The position numbers and the translations under genes were made by a program. The notes under the pieces were generated by a model, which searched no databases, was not told the DNA's origin, and saw only the letters and a program-made list of their open reading frames with translations. A stretch of 64,000 bases of DNA. Source: Aureimonas sp. AU20 (lineage in GTDB: Bacteria > Pseudomonadota > Alphaproteobacteria > Rhizobiales > Rhizobiaceae). Where the stretch lies: contig NZ_CP006367.1 in NCBI RefSeq assembly GCF_001442755.1, positions 806,001-870,000 on the forward strand, written 5' to 3'. Shown here one piece after another: positions 9,338-20,150 of the stretch. Position 1 is the first letter of the stretch, and each line of letters opens with the position of its first letter.

Positions 9338-10393
9338 ATGAAGACGATCAAGGGGCCGGGGCTTTTCCTGGCGCAGTTCGCGGGCGATGCGGCGCCCTTC
9401 AACTCCTGGGACGCGATCACCAAATGGGCGGCCGACTGCGGCTATGCCGGCGTGCAGGTGCCGACCTGGGACGCAAGGCTGATCGACCTCGCGAAGGCCG
9501 CCAAAAGCCGCGACTATTGCGACGAGTTCAAGGGTGTCGCGCGCCAGAACGGCGTCGATGTCACCGAACTCTCCACCCATCTTCAGGGCCAGCTCGTCGC
9601 CGTCCACCCCGCCTATGACGAGGCCTTCGACGGTTTCGCCGCGCCCGCCGTGCGCGGCAATCCCAAGGCCCGGCAGGAATGGGCCGTCGAACAGGTGAAG
9701 CAGGCGCTGACCGCCTCGCGCAACATGGGGATCGACGCGCACGCGACCTTCTCCGGCGCGCTCGCCTGGCCCTTCGTCTACCCTTGGCCGCAGCGCCCGG
9801 CGGGCCTCGTGGAAACCGCCTTCGACGAGCTCGCCCGCCGCTGGCGGCCGCTCCTCGACCATGCCGAGGAATGCGGCGTGGACGTCTGCTACGAGATCCA
9901 TCCCGGCGAGGATCTGCACGACGGCGACAGCTACGAGATGTTCTGGGAGCGCACCGGCCGGCACGCGCGGGCCTGCATGCTTTACGACCCCTCGCACTAC
10001 GTGCTGCAGTGCCTGGACTATCTCGACCATATCGACATCTACAAGGATCGTATCCGGATGTTCCACGTGAAGGACGCCGAGTTCAATCCGACCGGGAGGA
10101 AGGGCGTCTATGGCGGCTTCCAGCCCTGGATCAACCGCGCCGGCCGCTTCCGCAGTCCGGGCGACGGACAGGTCGATTTCGGCGCGATCTTCTCCAAGAT
10201 GGCAGCCAACGACTTTTCCGGCTGGGCCGTGGTGGAATGGGAATGCTGCCTGAAGCATCCCGAGGACGGCGCGCGCGAGGGCGCGGCCTTCGTGCGCGAC
10301 CACATCATCCGTGTCACCGAGCGGGCCTTCGACGATTTCGCCGGCGGGGGCACCGATGAGGTCGCCAACCGTCGCATGCTGGGGATTTCGTGA
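9338..10393 (+). CDS. Sugar phosphate isomerase/epimerase, xylose-isomerase-like TIM barrel
   Basis: A 351-residue TIM-barrel enzyme of the AP-endonuclease-2/xylose isomerase fold, expected to interconvert or epimerise a keto-sugar, inosose or similar polyol intermediate. Likely metal ligands at strand ends are Glu186 (CYEIHPGE), Asp217 (YDPSH), His243 (MFHVKD) and Glu300 (VVEWE). Start is the ATG with GGGGAGAA at 9326-9333; an in-frame start further upstream lies inside the repeat-bearing LacI end. It overlaps the following dehydrogenase by one base. Rhizobial homologues usually sit with Gfo/Idh enzymes and ABC importers, as here. Confidence 0.85.
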   Translation: MKTIKGPGLFLAQFAGDAAPFNSWDAITKWAADCGYAGVQVPTWDARLIDLAKAAKSRDYCDEFKGVARQNGVDVTELSTHLQGQLVAVHPAYDEAFDGFAAPAVRGNPKARQEWAVEQVKQALTASRNMGIDAHATFSGALAWPFVYPWPQRPAGLVETAFDELARRWRPLLDHAEECGVDVCYEIHPGEDLHDGDSYEMFWERTGRHARACMLYDPSHYVLQCLDYLDHIDIYKDRIRMFHVKDAEFNPTGRKGVYGGFQPWINRAGRFRSPGDGQVDFGAIFSKMAANDFSGWAVVEWECCLKHPEDGAREGAAFVRDHIIRVTERAFDDFAGGGTDEVANRRMLGIS

Positions 10394-11522
10394 TGGCGCC
10401 GCGCATCAGGCTGGGAATGGTCGGCGGCGGCAAGGACGCCTTTATCGGCGCGGTCCACCGCATCGCCGCGCGCATCGACGGCGAGTTCGAGCTGGTGGCG
10501 GGCGCCCTGTCCTCCACCCCCGAGCGCTCGCGCGAGAGCGGCCTGGCGCTGGGGCTCGACCCCGAGCGCTGCTATGCCGGCTTCGAGGAAATGGCGGAGG
10601 CGGAGGCCGCGCGCCCCGACGGGATCGAAGCGGTGTCGATCGTCACGCCGAACCATGTCCACGGCGCGGCGGCGGCGGCGTTTCTCAAACGCGGCATCCA
10701 TGTGATCTGCGACAAGCCGCTGACCGCCACCATGGCCCAGGCGGCCGAGCTTGAAGAGGCGGTGCGCGCTTCCAAAGCCCTGTTCCTCCTCACCCACAAC
10801 TACACCGGCTATCCCCTGATCCGGCAGGCGCGCGAGATGGTGGCCTCGGGCGCGCTCGGCCAGCTGCGCATCGTGCAGGTCGAATACGCGCAGGACTGGC
10901 TCACCGAGGCGAGCGAGGGAACAGGCACCAACAAGCAGGCGGAATGGCGCACCGACCCCGAGCGCTCGGGCGCCGGCGGCTCGATCGGCGACATCGGCAC
11001 CCATGCCCACAATCTCGCCTGCTTCGTCACCGGCCTGAAGGTCGAGCGCCTGTCGGCCGACCTGCAGAGCTTCGTGCCCGGCCGGCGCGTGGACGACAAC
11101 GCCCATATCCTCCTGCGCTTCGAGGGCGGGGTGCGGGGCATGCTCTGGTGCAGCCAGGTCGCGGTCGGCTGCGAGAACGCGCTGCGGCTGCGCGTCTTCG
11201 GCGACAAGGGCGGCCTGGAATGGGCGCAGGAGGAGCCGAACCACATGTGGTTCACCCGCTTCGGCGAGCCCAAGCAGCTGCTGACCCGGCGCGGCGCGGG
11301 CGCGTCGGAGGCGGCCAACGCCGTCAGCCGCACGCCGGGCGGCCATCCCGAAGGCTATCTGGAAGGCTTCGCCAACCTTTATGTCGGCGCGGCGAGCGCC
11401 ATTCGCGCGGCGGGCGAAGGGCGGCGCGATCCCGTGCTGGACGTGCTTCCGGGTCTCGAAGCCGGCTTGTCCGGCATGCGCTTCATCGACGCCTGTGTGC
11501 GCTCCTCGGGCGGGGATGCGGC

Positions 11523-11538
<16 letters not shown>
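10393..11538 (+). CDS. Gfo/Idh/MocA family NAD(P)-dependent oxidoreductase
   Basis: A 381-residue two-domain dehydrogenase. The Rossmann motif GMVGGGKD is near residues 8-15, and the CDKPL segment corresponds to the family's EKP nucleotide/catalytic loop. DIGTHAHN carries the usual active-site histidine region. It would oxidise or reduce the sugar or polyol handled by the neighbouring TIM-barrel enzyme. ATG 10393 overlaps the previous stop (TGATG); GTG 10390 is an alternative. Its end overlaps the ABC ATPase start by 16 bases, so the genes form a tight operon. Confidence 0.88.
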
Positions 11539-13036
<1,498 letters not shown>

Positions 13037-13040
<4 letters not shown>

Positions 13041-14026
13041 GCGAGACCACAGCCAAGGCGCCGCGCCGCATCGCCATGAGCGTGGTCGGCCCGATCCTGG
13101 CGCTGATCCTCCTGGTGGTCGCCGGCGCCCTGATGAACCCGAACTTCCTCGCCTTCGACAATGTCACCAACGTCCTGGCGCGCTCGGCGTTCATCGGCAT
13201 CATCGCGGTCGGCATGACCTTCGTCATCACCGCCGGCGGGCTCGACCTCTCGGTCGGCTCCATGGCGGCCTTCATCGCCGGGCTGATGATCCTCGTCATG
13301 AACAAGGCGCTGCCGGGGCTCGGCGTCGGCGTGCCCATCGTGCTTCTCGGCATGGGCGTGGCGCTGCTCGCGGGGCTCGCCGCCGGCCTTCTCAACGGGC
13401 TCCTCATCACCAAGCTCGGCATCGAGGCCTTCATCGTCACGCTCGGCTCGATGGGCATCTATCGAAGCCTCGTCACCTGGCTCGCCAATGGCGGCACGCT
13501 GTCGCTCGACTTCAGCCTGCGCTCCTTCTACCAGCCGGTCTATTACGGCGGGGTGTTCGGCATCACCTGGCCGATCATCGTCTTCGCGGTGGTGGTGGTC
13601 GTGGGCGAGGTCGTCATGCGCTCCACCGCCTTCGGTCGGCACTGCGCGGCGATCGGCTCCAACGACCAGGTGGCGCGCTATTCCTCGGTGCGGGTGGCCC
13701 GCGTGCGGCTCGCGACCTACGCGGCGCTCGGCCTGCTCGTGGGCGTCGCCACCATCATGTACGTGCCGCGCCTCGGCTCGGCCTCGTCCGCCACCGGCCT
13801 TCTCTGGGAGCTGGAGGCGATCGCCGCCGTGATCATCGGCGGCACGGTGCTGAAGGGCGGCTTCGGCCGGGTCTGGGGCACGGTGATCGGCGTCCTGATC
13901 CTGTCGCTGATCGGCAATCTCCTTAATCTCACGGACTTCGTCTCGCCCTATCTGAACGGCGCGATCCAGGGCGCCATCATCGTTCTCGCTGTGGTGCTGC
14001 AGCGTGAAGGCAAAGCCGGCGCATAA
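13037..14026 (+). CDS. Sugar ABC importer, permease (RbsC-like)
   Basis: A 329-residue integral membrane protein with many hydrophobic segments, of the BPD_transp_2 family that pairs with RbsA-type ATPases. Recognisable features are GMTFVITAGGLDLSVGS near residues 60-80 and the C-terminal GGTVLKGGFGRVWGT loop that contacts the ATPase. It overlaps the ATPase gene by four bases and is followed after 32 bases by the binding-protein gene. One permease gene implies a homodimeric channel. Confidence 0.92.
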
Positions 14027-14058
14027 GTCGGCATTCAACGAACGGGAGGACCAACCTT

Positions 14059-15006
14059 ATGAAACATCTCTTGCCCGCATTGGCGCTCACCCTTGCCCTG
14101 TCCGTGCCCGCCTGGGCGCAGGACGCGGCCAAGAAGGTGGTCGGCGTCTCCATTCCCGCCGCGACCCATGGCTGGGCCGGCGGCATGAACTATTTCGCGC
14201 AGTCCGCCATCGAGCGGCTGAAGACCACCTATCCCCAGCTCGACTTCGTGCTGGCCACCGCCTCCGACCCCGCCAAGCAGGTCAACGACATCGAGGACAT
14301 GCTCGCCACGCGCAAGATCAACGCGCTGGTGGTGCTGCCCTTTGAGTCCGAGCCGCTGACCGGCCCGGTGCAGAACGTCAAGGCGTCCGGCGCCTGGGTC
14401 ACGGTGGTGGATCGCGGCCTGTCGGTGGAGGGGATCGAGAACCTCTATGTCGCCGGCGACAATCCCGGCTTTGGCCGTGTGTCGGGCGAATACATGGCCT
14501 CGAAACTGCCGAGCGGCGGCAAGGTCGTCGTGCTGCGCGGCATTCCGACCACGATCGACAACGAGCGCGTGGCGGGCTTCCAGAAGGCCGTCGAGGGCAA
14601 GAACATCGAAATCCTCGGCATGGAGCACGGCAACTGGAACCGCGACACCGCCTTCACGGTGATGCAGGACTTCCTGTCGAAATATCCCAAGATCGACGCG
14701 GTCTGGGCGTCCGACGACGACATGGCCGTCGGCGTCCTGGCCGCGATCGAGGCCGCCGGGCGCAAGGACGTCCAGTTCGTGCTGGGCGGCGCCGGCATGA
14801 AGGAGATGATCAAGCGCGCCATGGACGGCGACAAGATGGTCCCGGCCAACGTGACCTACCCGCCCTCGATGATCGCGACCGCGATCGAGGTCACGGCGGT
14901 CGGCCTCGTCTCGCCCACGCCCGTGTCCGGCAAGTTCATCATCGGCTCGACCCTCGTCACCTCGGAGAACGCCAAGGACTTCTACTTCCCCGACAGCCCG
15001 TTCTGA
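14059..15006 (+). CDS. Sugar ABC importer, periplasmic binding protein
   Basis: A 315-residue PBP1-type receptor. The first 21 residues form a Sec signal peptide ending in PAWAQ, after which a Rossmann-like lobe begins (KKVVGVSIPAATHGW). GGGAGG at 14042-14047 precedes the ATG. It is the last gene of the importer and is followed by a strong hairpin. The set of LacI regulator, isomerase/epimerase, Gfo/Idh dehydrogenase and importer points to uptake and first oxidation steps of a pentose, polyol or inositol-like sugar; the ligand is not readable. Confidence 0.92.
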   Translation: MKHLLPALALTLALSVPAWAQDAAKKVVGVSIPAATHGWAGGMNYFAQSAIERLKTTYPQLDFVLATASDPAKQVNDIEDMLATRKINALVVLPFESEPLTGPVQNVKASGAWVTVVDRGLSVEGIENLYVAGDNPGFGRVSGEYMASKLPSGGKVVVLRGIPTTIDNERVAGFQKAVEGKNIEILGMEHGNWNRDTAFTVMQDFLSKYPKIDAVWASDDDMAVGVLAAIEAAGRKDVQFVLGGAGMKEMIKRAMDGDKMVPANVTYPPSMIATAIEVTAVGLVSPTPVSGKFIIGSTLVTSENAKDFYFPDSPF

Positions 15007-15022
15007 CCGGGTCCTGAAACGC

Positions 15023-15052
15023 GCCCATGGCCGGGTTCGCCCGGCCATGGGC
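15023..15052 (+). terminator. Intrinsic-type terminator after the sugar ABC operon
   Basis: A perfect 13-base stem (15023-15035 with 15040-15052) with a TTCG tetraloop, 16 bases after the binding-protein stop. It is followed by TTCATTC, a weak T tract. Confidence 0.8.
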
Positions 15053-15201
15053 TTCATTCGGTGGCCCGGCCATCGCTCCCTCGTGAGGCGGGGCTTGCCA
15101 GAGCGAAGCGAAACAGGCCTCATCGCGGCGCAGGCGCCCGCAAGAGCGCCACTGATCTCCCGGCGGCCGAGCCGCACCCTTTCGCGCTCGCAAGAAGACG
15201 A

Positions 15202-15684
15202 ATGTCCGACACCTCGCCGCCTCCGCGCCCGCCCATACCCCATCTCCTGATCCACACGGACGGCTCCTGCGCCGGCAATCTCGGCCCTGGCGGCTGGGCC
15301 GCCGTGGTGCGCGCGAGCGACGAGAGCGGCGCCCTTTCCGAACCCGTCATCCTCACCGGCCACGCGCCGCGCACCACCAACAACCGCATGGAGATGACGG
15401 CCGCGATCGAGGCGCTGCGGGCCTTTCCGGATGGGGAGGCGACGATCGTCAGCGACAGCCAGTATCTGATCAAGGGCATCACCGAATGGGTGCGCCCCTG
15501 GAAGTCCCGCAACTGGAAGAACGCCGCCGGCGCCAAGGTGAAGAACCGCGACCTCTGGCAAGAACTGGACGCCCTGACCGCCGGCCGAACCATCGCCTGG
15601 ACCTGGATCAAGGGCCACGCGGGGCATGAAGGCAACGAAGAGGCGGATCGGCTGGCCAGCGCGGCGGGGAAACAAGCGGAATAG
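15202..15684 (+). CDS. rnhA: Ribonuclease HI
   Basis: A 160-residue RNase HI that cuts RNA in RNA-DNA hybrids. The acidic catalytic set is Asp20 (HTDGSC), Glu64 (NRMEM), Asp85 (VSDSQY) and Asp149 (EADRLA), with His139 in the flexible KGHAGH loop. It includes the basic WKSRNWKNA handle that binds substrate. Length is typical. It stands alone after the ABC terminator. Confidence 0.95.
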   Translation: MSDTSPPPRPPIPHLLIHTDGSCAGNLGPGGWAAVVRASDESGALSEPVILTGHAPRTTNNRMEMTAAIEALRAFPDGEATIVSDSQYLIKGITEWVRPWKSRNWKNAAGAKVKNRDLWQELDALTAGRTIAWTWIKGHAGHEGNEEADRLASAAGKQAE

Positions 15685-15849
15685 GGCAGGCTGTGAGCCG
15701 GGGCTTCCAAAAGCCTTGAGCGCCCATTCTCGCACCGATGACAAGCGCCGATCGTCGACACGCGACGCTACTGCCTTCCGTCGGAAGAGTCGCGCGGCAG
15801 GCAGGGGAATGGTCCTGCACGCGAGTCCGGCGCCTCCGGGATGATGGAG

Positions 15850-17181
15850 TTAGAATCCGCTGATGAGCTCGACCTTCGAACCGTCGGAAAAGCGCGAGAA
15901 GCGGAAGGCGTGGGGATCGACCAGCGGCGGGCGATCCGTGACGATGTCGGCCATCAGGCGCCCGGCGGCCGGGCCGATGCCGAAGCCATGGCCGGAAAAG
16001 CCGGTGGCGATGTGGAAGCCGGGAATGGCGTCGACGGGTGAGATCACCGGCACTGCGTCGGGCGTCACGTCGATATAGCCGCCCCAGCTCTGCGCGATCT
16101 CGGCCTTCTCGAAGACGGGGAAGTTCTCGCGCAGCGCCTTGAAGGCGCCGTTGGCGATGGACTTCACGGGCTTGGGGTCGAGAACGCGGTTGTACTCGAA
16201 GGGCGAGGCCTCATCGAGCGCCCAGTGCCGGCCCATGCGCATCTCGTCGCTGAAGCGACCGCCGACGCGAAAGCGCAGCGAGCGCCATTCGGCGCGCAGC
16301 GCGGGCAGGAAGTCGCGCGCGTGGCGGAACGTATCCGGCACGATGTCCACCACGTTCTCGTGGCCCGACGCGACGGTGTAGCCGCCGTCGCGGCGCTTGC
16401 GGATGGCGAAGTCCTTGGCCCAGATCGCTTGGTCGGGGCCGCCTTCCAGCGGCTTGGTGCGCAGAACGCTGTTGAGCACCTTCAACTGCGGCAGGTCGAT
16501 GCCGAAGCGGTTCGAGAACAGGCTCGACCAAGCGCCGCCCGCCAGCACGACCTGCGAGCAGGCGATCGAGCCGCGCTCGGTGACGACGCCCGAGACACGC
16601 CCGCCCATGGTCTCGATGCCACGCACGGCGCATTCGGTCAGGACATGCGCGCCGCGCTCGCGCGCGGCTTCCGCAATGGCGGGCGCGGCCTTCTGCGGCT
16701 CGGCGCGGCCGTCGGTCGGCGTGTAGAGCCCGCCCTTCACGGTCATTCGCGAGTTGGGAAGCAGGTCATCCAACTCGCTCGCCGAGAGCATGCGATGCTC
16801 GATCTGGTAGGGCTCCAGATTGCGGCCCCAGCGCTCGTGCTCGGCCATCGACTGGTCGTCGGCGCAGGTGAAGACGATGCCGGCGCGGGTGTAGCCGGTC
16901 GGGCGGCCGATACGCTCGTCCAGCCCCTGCCAGATGCGAAGGGCTTCGGCCATGAGCGGCACCTCGCGCGGGTCGCGGCGCGAGATGCGCACCCAGCCCC
17001 AGTTGCGGCTGGACTGCTCGTGGCCGATGCCGCCTTTCTCGCACAGCGCGACGGAGACGCCGCGCTCGGCCAGTTCCAGCGCCGTGGAGGCGCCGATGAT
17101 GCCCCCGCCGATGACCACCACATCCACCTTCTCGGGGAGGTCGGCATCGCCGTGGAACGGATCGACATAGGGACCGGGCAT
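15850..17181 (-). CDS. FAD-dependent oxidoreductase, D-amino-acid dehydrogenase-like
   Basis: A 443-residue flavoenzyme of the DAO fold. VIGGGIIGAS at 23-32 is the dinucleotide-binding loop, and the C-terminal HIATGFSGHGFGIGPAAG segment closes over the flavin. Such enzymes oxidise D-amino acids, sarcosine-like amines or opines. It begins two bases after the stop of the SDR gene and is the last gene of a MarR-SDR-DAO operon. No signal peptide or membrane segment is evident. The precise amine or amino-acid substrate is unknown. Confidence 0.88.
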   Translation of the reverse strand: MPGPYVDPFHGDADLPEKVDVVVIGGGIIGASTALELAERGVSVALCEKGGIGHEQSSRNWGWVRISRRDPREVPLMAEALRIWQGLDERIGRPTGYTRAGIVFTCADDQSMAEHERWGRNLEPYQIEHRMLSASELDDLLPNSRMTVKGGLYTPTDGRAEPQKAAPAIAEAARERGAHVLTECAVRGIETMGGRVSGVVTERGSIACSQVVLAGGAWSSLFSNRFGIDLPQLKVLNSVLRTKPLEGGPDQAIWAKDFAIRKRRDGGYTVASGHENVVDIVPDTFRHARDFLPALRAEWRSLRFRVGGRFSDEMRMGRHWALDEASPFEYNRVLDPKPVKSIANGAFKALRENFPVFEKAEIAQSWGGYIDVTPDAVPVISPVDAIPGFHIATGFSGHGFGIGPAAGRLMADIVTDRPPLVDPHAFRFSRFSDGSKVELISGF

Positions 17182-17182
17182 A

Positions 17183-17896
17183 TCAGAAGCTCTCCTCGAG
17201 CTGGCACTTCACGGCGAATTCGGCGACGCTGGCGGTGTTGGACAGGTTGACGAGCATGGAGACGATGGCGGTGAGTTCCGAAGCACTCGTCATGGCCGCC
17301 GGCTCGCGATCGGTGATCGCGGCGGCCATGTCGGTGACGACGAAGCTGGGGCAGACGGCGGTGGCGCGGATGCCCCGGTCGAACCCGGATTGACGAATGC
17401 CGTGCGCCAGCGCCACGGCGGCGAACTTGATCATGGCGTAGAGGCCGGAGGCGGCCGACTTCACCCGCTGGCCCGACAGCGAGGCAAGCACGATCACCCG
17501 GCCCTGACCACTGGCGGCCAGCGCTTCGAAGGCCGCCTTGGCGAGGCGGCGCGGCGCCTTGACGTTGACCCCCAGCATCGCGTCGAGCTCTTCGTTCTCG
17601 GCGTCGATCACGCTTTTGGGGATCATCAGCCCGGCATTGGCGACGATGGCGTCAACGCGGCCGAACCGACCGAGCGCCGCCGATACCCACTCCGCCTCGC
17701 CGTCCGCCGCCGCCTCGTTGCGCTGGAGAGGGATGCGTCCGGGATCGGCGAAACCGGGCAGCGCCGGCTCGCGCATCCCGAGTGAGAGATGCAAGCCCTC
17801 GCTCGCGAGCCGTTCGGCAACGGCGAGGCCGATGTCGCGCAAGGCGCTGGAGATCAGCGCGACGCGGGGCGGGGCGTAGGCGGGGCGCGGGCTCAC
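17183..17896 (-). CDS. Short-chain dehydrogenase/reductase with atypical cofactor loop
   Basis: A 237-residue SDR. NAG is at 87-89, the active-site Ser near 139 and Tyr153-Lys157 in LYAMIKF. The usual TGxxxGIG loop reads SSALRDIG, so nucleotide binding may be altered. Start is a GTG overlapping the regulator stop (GTGA), which fits coupled translation. A much longer open frame continues upstream but is unrelated sequence in the regulator region. It lies directly before the DAO-type oxidoreductase and probably acts on the carbonyl product or precursor of that reaction (inference). Confidence 0.82.
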   Translation of the reverse strand: MSPRPAYAPPRVALISSALRDIGLAVAERLASEGLHLSLGMREPALPGFADPGRIPLQRNEAAADGEAEWVSAALGRFGRVDAIVANAGLMIPKSVIDAENEELDAMLGVNVKAPRRLAKAAFEALAASGQGRVIVLASLSGQRVKSAASGLYAMIKFAAVALAHGIRQSGFDRGIRATAVCPSFVVTDMAAAITDREPAAMTSASELTAIVSMLVNLSNTASVAEFAVKCQLEESF

Positions 17897-18309
17897 GCGC
17901 TGGCCCCCTTGTTGGCGACGATGCGCCAGTAGATCCGCCGCAGCTGGTTGACCAACTCGGCATAGTCCGCGTTGTCGGTGCCGGCGAAAAACTCGCGCGA
18001 GTCCTTCACGATGGCGCGCACCTGAAGGGCGAGCGCCTCGCCCTTTGGCGTCAGGAACGGTTCCTGCGCCCTGGAATCGTCGCCCGCCACCTCGCGCCTG
18101 AGAGGCCCGTGGCCTTCCATGTCGTCGAGGACGCAGCCCATGGCCGAGCGGTCCTTGAAGATGATCTCTGCGATCAGGGAGGGGCGGATGCCGGGATGAT
18201 TGCCGACCAGAAAGAGGGTGGTGATCTTGCGGGTGCCGCGCGCGACGTCGAGACATTCCAGCCACCGATCGAAATCGCGCGTCACCGCGATGTCGATGCT
18301 GCGGATGGG
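17893..18309 (-). pseudogene. MarR-type regulator, 5' end removed
   Basis: About 130-138 codons match the winged-helix regulator pattern: LIAEIIFKDRSAMGCVLDDM resembles a recognition helix, and LTPKGEALALQVRAIVKDS the MarR wing and dimer helix. Its coding frame runs upstream without an ATG and meets the integrase remnant at about 18310, where sequence similarity to the second integrase copy stops. A GTG at 18285 could still allow a shortened protein. The four-base overlap with the SDR gene suggests it once controlled that operon. Confidence 0.65.
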
Positions 18310-18814
18310 CTTCCGACATCTTCAACCGCTTATCATACGTCGCTTTTTCGTATGCTGAGACGAGGTCCGACAGCAGGATCGGCGGCTCCTCCGCCGTTCC
18401 CATCAGGGCCGAGAACCGCTGCTGATCGTCAACCGTCCCCGTCTTCGTGGTCGGCTTGCCTTCCAGGCTGGAAGCGATCCTTTCCAGGCGAGCGATCCGC
18501 TCTTCGCGAGATCGCTCCATGAGATCCTTAGCCGGGGCCAAGGTGAAGCTTTCGAGGCGCGCGTGGGCGACGATCGCCCGATCGCGCTCCTGAGCGTCGG
18601 GCCCTGCGCTGTGGAGGAGCGAACGCCAATGGTCCTCGACGATGCGGTGCAAACGCTCGCGCGCGGCGACGGCTTCGCCGAAATCGGAGGTCTCGCAACT
18701 GAACCGGACCTTCGAGCGGGGATCGAGATCCTTGTCGCGGTCGGGGACGCGGCGCTCGTAGTACCAGATGCCCTCGCGCAGGGTCAGCCATTTGAGCTTT
18801 GGTTTCGCGGCCAT
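18310..18814 (-). pseudogene. Tyrosine recombinase, N-terminal fragment (copy 1)
   Basis: The frame from ATG 18814 starts with MAAKPKLKWLTLREGIWYYE, like the DUF6538-type leader of large phage or genomic-island integrases, and continues for about 168 residues through a charged SAM-like region ending in KRLKMSEA. Identity with the copy at 55.9-56.8 kb then stops abruptly and the MarR gene begins. The catalytic domain with the R-H-R-Y residues is absent, so it cannot recombine. Here the 5' end and body are in continuous frame, showing the ancestral arrangement. Confidence 0.75.
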
Positions 18815-19120
18815 GTTTGCGCGAATGTCTCCCGGTTTGTTCCCCGGAAAGCCCGAGATAACGGGACCGGCCTAGCGCGGATGTCGATTTTCTGGGGAAG
18901 TGCTTGCCACACAGTCGGTTGGGAATAAAGTTCTGTTTGGTCATGGCGGAGGGAGGAGGCGCAAGCGAACCTTTCTCCGAAGCCGGGTTCGCTGTTCATA
19001 GGGAATATACAGGGATAACCAGACATCAAGCAGAGTTCTGAACAAGGGGGCGGTTTCCGACTGCCAGTGTTTCCAAGGCTCAGCCCTCATATTCCCTAAG
19101 ACAGCAACAGGGAAACTTGG
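18815..19120. mobile_element. Integrase upstream region with att-like palindrome (copy 1)
   Basis: This non-coding stretch is shared with the copy at 56.37-56.85 kb. It contains AGGGAATATACAGGGATAACC-type repeats at about 18998-19018 and an inverted repeat TTCCCT-N11-AGGGAA at 19092-19114. Such palindromes close to an integrase gene may mark a recombination site (inference). Homology ends near 19120, where HAD-like sequence starts. Confidence 0.55.
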
Positions 19121-19161
19121 ACTTGTAACAGGCAGGACGCGGATAGGCTCATGCCCGCCTT

Positions 19162-19461
19162 CTTGACCCGGACGGCGTCGAGCGGCAGGGCGAGGCGATC
19201 CCGCAGGCGCGCGGCCGCATCTATAAGGAAAGCTACGCCGATCGCATCGAGCCGTTCGCTGATGTTGCGGCCCTGTTCCGCCGGGCCCGACATCACGGCT
19301 GGACGATCGTCCTCGCGACCTCCCGTCCCAACGAGGAAATCGAGCCGCACCTGGATCGGCTCGGAGTGCGCGACCTCGTCGACGCGGTGAAGGCGGCGGA
19401 CGACGCCGAGCGCTCTAAACCGCTCTTCTTTATTTGGCATGTCGAGGTCAAGCGCTCCTGA
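19162..19461 (+). pseudogene. HAD-family hydrolase remnant
   Basis: One hundred codons ending in TGA at 19459-19461 read as the middle and end of a haloacid-dehalogenase-type phosphatase: a cap-like helix (RIYKESYADRIEPFADV), then WTIVLATSRPNEEIEPHL matching the motif II strand, and a lysine before the acidic motif. The N-terminal nucleophile DxD motif is missing, and the sequence begins at the edge of the integrase-associated region. It is a decayed gene. Confidence 0.65.
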
Positions 19462-20005
19462 ACTTATGTCTCACCTTGACTGACGTGTGATCCCTTGCGG
19501 ATCGCGCTTTTCTTCGGGCTCGACCCGGCCCGCCCCTCCCATGATGGGATCGGATAGAGCGAGGCGGCTCGATCTGTTGCGCTTGCCTGTCGTGCCATTG
19601 GCATGCTCGGCTCAAGAGTCGGTGCGAGCTTGCCTCGTTTCCCGTCCCGCAAGGGACACGTTTCCGCGGGTGCGGATGCTCGGCTGGTGTTTCCGTTCCC
19701 GAAGGCGTTCTTTTTTCAGGGCCTGCTCACGCCGTTGCCCGGGTCCATCGGAACTCGCTTCCCTCGACCCAGATGCTGTGAAAGATGACGGACAGTCGCC
19801 GGGACAACGCGACGAGGGCTCGTTTCATGCCGCGCCGTCTAGCCGGGTTCACAGCTCGGGCCTTCAGCCAGGACCATGTCCGAACACGGGTCAGAAGCAC
19901 GGTGGCCGCCTCGAACTGAAGGCCGCGCGCTCCGTTGCAGACGCTCCCTGCCGGTGGGAGCCTTCCCGGCATCGGCATGAGGTCAGTGAGGGTTTAGGGA
20001 AGAGT
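19462..20005. other. Spacer between gene remnants
   Basis: About 540 bases with lower GC than the left part of the window and several stop codons in all frames that matter. I recognise no gene, RNA or repeat. It lies between a HAD remnant and an IS6-type fragment and is probably scar tissue from insertions. Confidence 0.4.
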
Positions 20006-20150
20006 TTGGTGTTCAAGGGCCGGCACTTTGCTCCTGACATCATTCTGCTTTGCATGCGGCGGTACTGCCGCTATGCGCTGAGCTGTCGTGACCTGAAGGA
20101 AGTAATGGCTAAGCGTGGCCTGTCGGTGGACCACAGGCGGATAGGCTGCT
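20006..20150 (+). pseudogene. IS6/IS26-family transposase, N-terminal fragment
   Basis: The frame starting TTG GTG reads VFKGRHFAPDIILLCMRRYC and then RYALSCRDLKEVMAKRGLSV, the start of IS6-family DDE transposases (compare the usual FKGRHF and SYRDLEEML patterns). It breaks off after about 45 codons, just before the GNAT stop. No DDE residues remain and no inverted repeat was found. Confidence 0.75.

Noticed and set aside
17183..18814. Single 543-residue fusion of an integrase N-terminus and an SDR
   Set aside because: The middle third is an off-frame reading of the MarR gene. The SDR has its own GTG overlapping the MarR stop, so the continuous frame is accidental.
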